Source of the DNA: JBFHRB01 sp041591915
GTDB taxonomy: Bacteria; Actinomycetota; Nitriliruptoria; Nitriliruptorales; Nitriliruptoraceae
DNA: 5,103 bases
Assembly: GCA_041591915.1 (NCBI GenBank)
Contig: JBFHRB010000246.1
Coordinates: 1-5,103 of the forward strand
Direction of reading: 5' to 3'
This document shows positions 1-3,744 of the stretch, in pieces; position 1 is the first letter of the stretch; every line of letters starts with the position of its first letter. The notes beneath the pieces were generated by a model. That model had not been told where the DNA came from. It made no database searches and saw only the letters and a program-made list of their open reading frames with translations. A program made the translations under genes and the position numbers.

Positions 1-321
1 GACGTCCCGGCGATCGTCCGGGCGGGCCACCGGGCCGAGGTAGTCCGTGACCTCCGTGCCTCCGAGGAACCGGAGCAGGACCTCCGGCCCGGTCGGGCTG
101 CCGACCCGTTCGAGTCCCTCGGGCACACACCCGATGACCTCGCCGTCCCGGCGGACGAACCGCACGCGTGCCTCCGTGGACCTTCCGAGCGTCGTGTGCC
201 AGACGCGCTGGAAGCTCGGCGCGTGGAAGACCCGGGCCTCCGCGTCGGCAGCGACGAGGCGTGACCACGCCCGGAGGACGTCCTCACGCGTGAGGTCGTC
301 GTGGGTGGTCACCTCGAGCAC
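1..321 (-). CDS. GNAT-type acyltransferase, BioF2/CelD-like (partial, C-terminus off window)
   Basis: The reading frame stays open from a GTG at 321 to base 1, giving the first 107 residues; the C-terminal part lies outside the window. The N-terminal half has the look of the CelD/BcsL or BioF2-like branch of GNAT acyltransferases: an aromatic motif FHAPSFQRVWH (about 32-42), a strand with an RRDGEVIG turn (about 57-64), and the stretch LLRFLGGTEVTDYLGPVARP (about 82-101), which resembles the conserved 'G..DYL' region of that family. Such enzymes transfer acyl or aminoacyl groups in envelope polysaccharide or peptide metabolism; the substrate here is unknown. The acetyl-CoA-binding part is not in view. 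GAGGGA at 326-331 lies four bases before the GTG, and no in-frame ATG or GTG lies between the XRE stop and this codon. The gap to the XRE gene is 59 bases, so cotranscription is possible. The family call is from remembered motif resemblance and is moderate. Confidence 0.72.
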   Translation of the reverse strand, partial: MLEVTTHDDLTREDVLRAWSRLVAADAEARVFHAPSFQRVWHTTLGRSTEARVRFVRRDGEVIGCVPEGLERVGSPTGPEVLLRFLGGTEVTDYLGPVARPDDRRDV

Positions 322-380
322 GGTGTCCCTCGGGGTCCTGGCGCTCCGCGGCGGTCGATGGGGCGCCGGCCGGGACGACC

Positions 381-878
381 TCAGTCGTCGTCGTTGGCCG
401 CTGCCTCGACCAGTTCGAGCACGTCCGAGCCGCCAGCGCGGCGGCCCCCGGCGTCGGCCGCCTCACCGTGCTGGAGCTCGGCGAGCTGCCGGAAGGAGCG
501 GTACATCTCCACCAGCGCCTGGCGCTGCGGCTCGGTCAGGTAGGGGTCGCGAGCGATCGCGACCTCGAGGTCGAACCCGCCGTCGCGCTCCTCGAGGATC
601 CCGGCCTTCACGTACAGGGTCTCGCTCGAGATCTCGAGCGCCTTCGCGATGGCCTGGAGGATCTCCGCCGACGGCTTGCGCAGACCACGTTCGATCTGCG
701 ACAGGTACGGGTTCGAGACCCCAGCGAGCTTCGCGAGGTTGCGCAGCGACAGTTGCGAGCGGTTCCGCTGATCGCGGATGTAGCCGCCTAGGTCACGCAG
801 CCGTTGGGCGACTGACGGGTCGTCGTCGCTCTCGGCCGCCGCATCGGGCGTGGTGTCCTTGGTGGTCTTGTCGCTCAC
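381..878 (-). CDS. XRE-family helix-turn-helix transcriptional regulator
   Basis: A 165-residue soluble protein with a Cro/CI-type HTH at about residues 28-88. The helix 2-turn-helix 3 region reads SLRNLAKLAGVSNPYLSQIE (44-63) and is followed by RGLRKPS and EILQAIAKALEISSETLY, a textbook XRE pattern. A short acidic N-terminus (1-22) precedes it. A helical segment after it (LTEPQRQALVEMYRSFRQL, 114-132) may serve dimerisation, and the tail ends in Asp residues. From memory the layout (HTH, 'SNPYLSQIERGL', 'AGIL', then a 'D..LTE.Q...L...Y.SF' helix) resembles actinobacterial regulators such as Mycobacterium tuberculosis Rv0474; that is not verified by alignment. The start is a GTG at 878 without a clear Shine-Dalgarno. 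An extended -10-like element lies seven bases upstream, which suggests a leaderless mRNA. The gene follows the asparaginase stop by 54 bases and precedes the GNAT gene by 59. Target genes and ligand cannot be read from sequence; it could regulate itself or the GNAT gene. Confidence 0.92.
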   Translation of the reverse strand: MSDKTTKDTTPDAAAESDDDPSVAQRLRDLGGYIRDQRNRSQLSLRNLAKLAGVSNPYLSQIERGLRKPSAEILQAIAKALEISSETLYVKAGILEERDGGFDLEVAIARDPYLTEPQRQALVEMYRSFRQLAELQHGEAADAGGRRAGGSDVLELVEAAANDDD

Positions 879-885
879 ACGGTCG

Positions 886-894
886 AGGCTACCA
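886..894 (-). promoter_or_regulatory. extended -10 element, probable leaderless promoter of the XRE gene
   Basis: On the minus strand TGGTAGCCT matches the extended -10 pattern TGnTAnnnT. The hexamer TAGCCT (891-886) is followed by seven bases and then the GTG start at 878, so transcription would begin at or next to the start codon. No good -35 hexamer is seen; TTCCGG at 916-911 is 19 bases away and weak. Inferred from pattern only. Confidence 0.4.
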
Positions 895-932
895 GTCGGG
901 CCCAGAGGCCCCGGAACCGACCCCTGTCCGTT

Positions 933-1907
933 TCAGGCGATATCCGCGGCCACGGCGGACAGCGCAGCGGTGGCGCGGACCTCGCCGACTGGCTCCCCAC
1001 CGCCCGAGGGGCGGTCGGAGGCCCAGTCGTCCTCGTCGATCGCGCCGACCGCGGCGAGCAGGCCGTGCAGCACGGCGGCCGCACCGCGCAACGAACCGTC
1101 CTCGCACTTGACGGCGGCCCCCCAGGCACCGCGCGGCCCCGCCCACGCCGCCGCGTAGACCCCCTCGGCACCGAGCTTGCTGATGATCCCGTGGCCCAGG
1201 AGCGTGGTCTCGAGGCGTCCCTGGCCGCCGAGGAGGCCGGGGTGCGCGAACGCGGCGTCGCGGACCCGTTCCCAGCGTCCGCCTGCCAGCACCTGGCGGT
1301 ACCCGTCGGCGAGCGCACGGAGGGGCACGGCGACCGCCGGGGCGCCACACCCGTCGATCGCGACGGCCGAGGGCGGGCCGAGCGCCTCGGCCACGACCCC
1401 CAGCACGTACCGCTGCAGCGGACCATCACGCTCCAGCAGGGCCGGGCCCTCGATGCCCATCGTGCGGCCGGCGAGCGCGAACAGCGCGTGCTTGCCGCTG
1501 CAGTTGTGGTGGAGGGCACGCTCGGCGCTGCCGGGCACCGCCTCGCGCGGGGCGGGCGGACAGGTGAGCTTGTCGGGGTCGAGGTCCGCGCGCGCGAGCA
1601 GTCGGCCCACGGCGTCGAGATGGCGGTCCTCGGCCCGGTGCGATGCCCAGCTGACCGCGACCTCCTCCGAGGAGAGTTCACCCGCGGCCTCCCCGAGGAC
1701 CTCGAGGCACGCGGTCGCCTGGAACGGCTTGGCCGTCGACCTCACGAAGACCCCACGGTGGCCGTCGCCGGCGCTCGCCACGTCCTCGCCGCCGGAGCCG
1801 ACCACCGCGACGTGGCCGCGATGGACGCTCTCGACGACGGCCCGGCCCGTGACCTCGTCGCGGCGCGTGACCTCGACGAGGACCGGCGGAGCCCCGGTCC
1901 GGATCAG
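933..1907 (-). CDS. L-asparaginase II family (Rhizobium etli-type amidohydrolase)
   Basis: Likely cytoplasmic hydrolase converting L-asparagine to aspartate and ammonia (PF06089-type, unrelated to E. coli asparaginases I and II). With the start used here the protein has 324 residues. The active-site pattern described for R. etli ReAV is present: Ser57 and Lys60 in RSTAKP, Ser89 in SWASH, Cys136 and Lys139 in HHNCSGKH, Cys187 in IDGCGAP, and Lys267 in KCEDGS. In ReAV these correspond to two Ser-Lys pairs and a Cys-Lys-Cys zinc site. The start is uncertain. The first in-frame GTG (1805) would give 290 residues but cuts off PVLVEVTRRDEV and VVESVHRGHVAV, which match the conserved N-terminus of the family. 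No ATG, GTG or TTG lies between that GTG and the upstream in-frame stop; the only near-cognate codon is a CTG at 1907 that overlaps the HD-GYP stop as CTGA, suggesting coupled reinitiation. Its role beside c-di-GMP genes is unclear. Confidence 0.9.
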   Translation of the reverse strand: MIRTGAPPVLVEVTRRDEVTGRAVVESVHRGHVAVVGSGGEDVASAGDGHRGVFVRSTAKPFQATACLEVLGEAAGELSSEEVAVSWASHRAEDRHLDAVGRLLARADLDPDKLTCPPAPREAVPGSAERALHHNCSGKHALFALAGRTMGIEGPALLERDGPLQRYVLGVVAEALGPPSAVAIDGCGAPAVAVPLRALADGYRQVLAGGRWERVRDAAFAHPGLLGGQGRLETTLLGHGIISKLGAEGVYAAAWAGPRGAWGAAVKCEDGSLRGAAAVLHGLLAAVGAIDEDDWASDRPSGGGEPVGEVRATAALSAVAADIA

Positions 1908-2638
1908 CGGATGGCCGTCAGGTCGGTCGCGTCGTGCTCGGCGAGCTTGAGGTCCTCACACAGCTTCAGGAACGCGACGACGAGGTCCGGGTCGAACTGC
2001 GTCCCGGCGTTCTTGTCGATCTCCTCCATCGCGACGTGCACGGGCAGGCCCTTGCGGTACGGGCGATCCGAGGTCATGGCGTCGAAGGTGTCGATGATCG
2101 CGAAGATCCGGGCCGGCAGGTAGACCTGGTCGCCGGCGAGGCCGAGGGGGTAGCCGCGGCCGTCCCAGCGCTCGTGGTGGGACTTGATGACCTCGACCGC
2201 CTCGCCGAGGAACTTGATCGGCTGGACGAGCTGGTACCCGATCACGGGGTGGGTCCGCATGATCTTCCACTCGTCGTCGTCGAGTGGGCCTGGCTTGTTC
2301 AGCACGGCGTCGGGGATACCGACCTTGCCGATGTCGTGGAGCAGGAAGCCGTAGCCGACGGCCGCCTGCGCGGCGTACTCCGGCGCAACGCGGGTCGCGA
2401 GCGCCATGGCGTACTGGTAGGTCCGGTCGAGGTGGTGGCGGGTGTAGTTGTCCTTCATCTCGCACACCATGGCCAGCGTCTTCACCATGGTCAGGTACGA
2501 GGTCTGCAACTCCCGTAGCGCCGCCTCGGCCTCCTCGCGACGTGCCTTCTCGCGACCCATGAGCTGGTTCAGCTCGTTCGCGAACACGAGGAGCTGCGCC
2601 CGCATCGTCTCCAGTTCGGCAGCGTCGGTCGGGTTCAT
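1904..2638 (-). CDS. HD-GYP domain cyclic-di-GMP phosphodiesterase
   Basis: Soluble 244-residue enzyme expected to hydrolyse c-di-GMP to pGpG and GMP. Residues 7-46 form a charged, heptad-like helix, probably a coiled coil for dimerisation or for contact with the receiver. The HD-GYP domain spans about 50-230. Metal and catalytic positions are all visible: Glu60 and His69 (KDNYTRHHLDR), His101-Asp102 with Lys105 (LLHDIGKVGIPD), His130, His154-His155-Glu156, the GYP loop at 162-164 (WDGRGYPLGL), and Asp183 in IIDTFDAMTSDRPYR. The usual 'GHS.RV' after the first His is altered to HHLDRT, but the His itself is kept. The ATG start overlaps the receiver's TGA as ATGA and has GGAAAGG a few bases upstream, so the two are translationally coupled. 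The pair looks like a split version of RpfG-type receiver-HD-GYP proteins. Activity is likely controlled by the neighbouring receiver (inference). Confidence 0.96.
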   Translation of the reverse strand: MNPTDAAELETMRAQLLVFANELNQLMGREKARREEAEAALRELQTSYLTMVKTLAMVCEMKDNYTRHHLDRTYQYAMALATRVAPEYAAQAAVGYGFLLHDIGKVGIPDAVLNKPGPLDDDEWKIMRTHPVIGYQLVQPIKFLGEAVEVIKSHHERWDGRGYPLGLAGDQVYLPARIFAIIDTFDAMTSDRPYRKGLPVHVAMEEIDKNAGTQFDPDLVVAFLKLCEDLKLAEHDATDLTAIR

Positions 2639-3015
2639 CGCTTGCCTTTCCCGAGCCCGAGGTCGGTGATCGTCTCGACGAGGGCAAGCGGCGAGAACGG
2701 CTTGGTCAGGTACGCATCGCAGCCCGCGTCCTTCCCTGCCTGTCGGTCGTCCTCGCGATCTCTTGCGGTCAGGAGCACGACCGGCGTCGCCGACGTGCGC
2801 GGGTCGTCCTTGACGCTGCGGCAGACCTCGTACCCATCGGCGCCGGGCATCATGACGTCGAGGACGATGACGTCGAAGTCGTCGCCCTCGATGGCGCGGA
2901 GCGCCTGGTCGCCATCGCTGGCCGTGGTGACCTCGAACTCCTCGAGGTCGAGGATGGCCTTCAGGATCTGCAGTGTGAGTTCGTCGTCGTCGACGACCAG
3001 GACCTTGCGGGCCAC
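2635..3015 (-). CDS. stand-alone CheY-like response regulator receiver
   Basis: A single receiver domain of 126 residues with no output domain. The acidic pocket is Asp9-Asp10-Asp11 (VLVVDDDELT), the phospho-acceptor is Asp53 (VIVLDVMMPGADGYE), the switch Thr is Thr83 (VVLLTARD), and the conserved Lys is Lys105 (AYLTKPFSP). All catalytic positions are intact, so phosphorylation by a histidine kinase is expected, but no kinase gene is in the window. The GTG start at 3015 is supported by a strong purine-rich GGAGGAGG site 5-8 bases upstream. The gene sits 16 bases after the RsiG-like stop and shares ATGA with the HD-GYP gene, so it most likely acts on the HD-GYP protein and/or the RsiG-like protein (inference from coupling). 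The basic C-terminus GLGKGKR is short and disordered. Confidence 0.96.
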   Translation of the reverse strand: MARKVLVVDDDELTLQILKAILDLEEFEVTTASDGDQALRAIEGDDFDVIVLDVMMPGADGYEVCRSVKDDPRTSATPVVLLTARDREDDRQAGKDAGCDAYLTKPFSPLALVETITDLGLGKGKR

Positions 3016-3020
3016 GGGCC

Positions 3021-3028
3021 CCTCCTCC
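3021..3028 (-). promoter_or_regulatory. strong ribosome binding site of the receiver gene
   Basis: On the minus strand GGAGGAGG lies between the RsiG-like stop (TGA at 3034-3032) and the GTG start at 3015. The second GGAGG is five bases from the start. It is the strongest Shine-Dalgarno in the window and fixes the GTG start; it may give the receiver/HD-GYP pair higher translation than the anti-sigma gene upstream. Confidence 0.8.
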
Positions 3029-3031
3029 CCC

Positions 3032-3598
3032 TCAGCCCCGTGGGGCCAGCACGTCCGCCACGCTCGCCGAGCCTGTCCGATAGCGCCTGGCGATCTCTCC
3101 CTGCAACGCGTCGATCCGGTCGAGCAGCGTCCGTCGGAGGTCGCTCAGCTCGCGCTCCTTCTCCGCGAACCGCTCGAGGATCTCCCCGATCTCGTCCCCG
3201 GACCGCTCGTGGAGGCTCGTCAGGATCGGCGCATCCGCGAGACGGTCGACCTCACGACGATGGATCCGCTCGAGCGACGGCGGCGGCTCGAGTCGCGGCC
3301 GTCGCCGGGCACCGATCGACGTCTCACCTGCCTCGTCGGACAGGATGTCCGGCAGCGAGGCCAACAGCGCGCCGACGGAGGTCGCATCCTCGTCCGACTC
3401 GGTGCGCCGGACGAGCTCTCGCCGAAGGATGTCGAGCCGGCCCTGGACGAGGCGGCGGGCGTAACTGACGCCCGACTCCTCCTCCTCGGTCTCGTCGCGC
3501 ATCTCCCGCAGCTCGTCCATGCCACGCTCCTCGAGGCCGTCGAGGTACGACGGGTCGAGGATGCGGTCGATGCGACGGTTACCGCTCAAGGAGCGCAC
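3032..3598 (-). CDS. rsiG: RsiG/AmfC-like c-di-GMP-binding anti-sigma factor
   Basis: A 188-residue, charged, helical protein without membrane segments. In Streptomyces, RsiG uses c-di-GMP to bind and hold the sigma factor WhiG; it contacts the nucleotide through E(X)3S(X)2R(X)3Q(X)3D, one copy on each helix of an antiparallel coiled coil. Here a perfect copy is Glu41-Ser45-Arg48-Gln52-Asp56 in the helix ESGVSYARRLVQGRLDILRR. A second copy is Glu148-Ser152-Arg155-Leu159-Asp163, with Leu in place of Gln. A low-complexity linker (about 67-125) joins the helices. The opening RRIDRILDPSYLDGL and the ending EIARRYRTG also resemble AmfC/RsiG proteins as I recall them. It is the first gene of the leftward set, 16 bases before the receiver. 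The GTG start at 3598 has AGAGG abutting it; a TTG three codons later (3589) has that site at better spacing and may be the real start. The WhiG-like sigma partner is not in the window. Confidence 0.85.
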   Translation of the reverse strand: MRSLSGNRRIDRILDPSYLDGLEERGMDELREMRDETEEEESGVSYARRLVQGRLDILRRELVRRTESDEDATSVGALLASLPDILSDEAGETSIGARRRPRLEPPPSLERIHRREVDRLADAPILTSLHERSGDEIGEILERFAEKERELSDLRRTLLDRIDALQGEIARRYRTGSASVADVLAPRG

Positions 3599-3624
3599 CT
3601 CTGGTCACGCCGGGACGGAGCGAC

Positions 3625-3630
3625 ACGGTA
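3625..3630 (-). promoter_or_regulatory. possible -10 element of the leftward rsiG operon
   Basis: The minus strand reads TACCGT, matching TAnnnT, 26 bases before the GTG at 3598. Transcription would start near 3618-3619 and give a leader of about 20-30 bases that includes the AGAGG next to the start. No convincing -35 hexamer is visible. Pattern only. Confidence 0.3.
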
Positions 3631-3653
3631 GCGCCCGACGTCGCCGGTCGCCG

Positions 3654-3673
3654 CCGGGACCTCGAGATCCCGG
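3654..3673. promoter_or_regulatory. 20-bp near-perfect palindrome, candidate operator
   Basis: CCGGGACCTCGAGATCCCGG equals its own reverse complement at 18 of 20 positions; only the pair at 3660/3667 breaks it. The centre (3663.5) lies between the divergent starts and just upstream of the possible rsiG -10. Dyads of this size are typical sites for dimeric regulators. It is not followed by a T-tract, so a terminator is less likely. GC-rich DNA makes chance palindromes more common, so confidence is moderate. Confidence 0.45.
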
Positions 3674-3731
3674 AGCCAACGGCGGCGAGGTCGACCGCGT
3701 CGTCCCGCCCACGGCGCCGAGGTCCGACGAG

Positions 3732-3737
3732 TACGCT
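3732..3737 (+). promoter_or_regulatory. -10 element, probable leaderless promoter of the PATAN gene
   Basis: TACGCT fits TAnnnT and is followed by exactly seven bases and the ATG at 3745, the same spacing as in front of the XRE gene. There is no Shine-Dalgarno before the ATG, which agrees with a leaderless transcript. No clear -35 is seen. Confidence 0.4.
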
Positions 3738-3744
3738 GTCGACC

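Larger units (their letters stand above)
3599..3744. promoter_or_regulatory. divergent intergenic promoter region
   Basis: A 146-base gap separates the RsiG-like gene (leftward) from the PATAN/DUF4388 gene (rightward). It must hold both promoters. It contains a -10-like element facing each way and a central near-perfect palindrome, listed separately. No open frame here looks like a gene, and no WhiG/FliA-type -10 (GCCGATAA-like) is seen. Confidence 0.75.

Noticed and set aside
898..911. Minus-strand hairpin GGGCC-TCTG-GGCCC between the asparaginase and XRE genes, considered as a terminator
   Set aside because: The stem is only five base pairs and has no T-tract after it, so it is not listed as a terminator; it could be chance in GC-rich DNA.
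47..1111. Plus-strand open frame of about 354 codons rich in Arg, Pro and Ser
   Set aside because: It is antisense to the GNAT and XRE genes and has the Arg/Ser/Pro bias typical of a non-coding frame.
1065..2123. Long plus-strand open frame of about 352 codons
   Set aside because: It lies antisense to the asparaginase and HD-GYP genes, which have full catalytic motifs. Its translation is low-complexity and resembles no family; long antisense frames are usual in such GC-rich coding DNA.
3073..3085. GTCCGATAG on the plus strand, similar to a WhiG -10
   Set aside because: It lies inside the RsiG-like coding region, has no partner -35, and there is no gene start downstream in that direction.
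2642..3631. Plus-strand open frame of about 329 codons
   Set aside because: It is antisense to the receiver and RsiG-like genes, both with intact motifs, and its translation shows no recognisable domain.
3599..3744. Search for a WhiG/FliA-type promoter that would put the module under its own sigma factor
   Set aside because: No TAAA-like -35 paired with a GCCGATAA-like -10 could be seen on either strand of the intergenic region.
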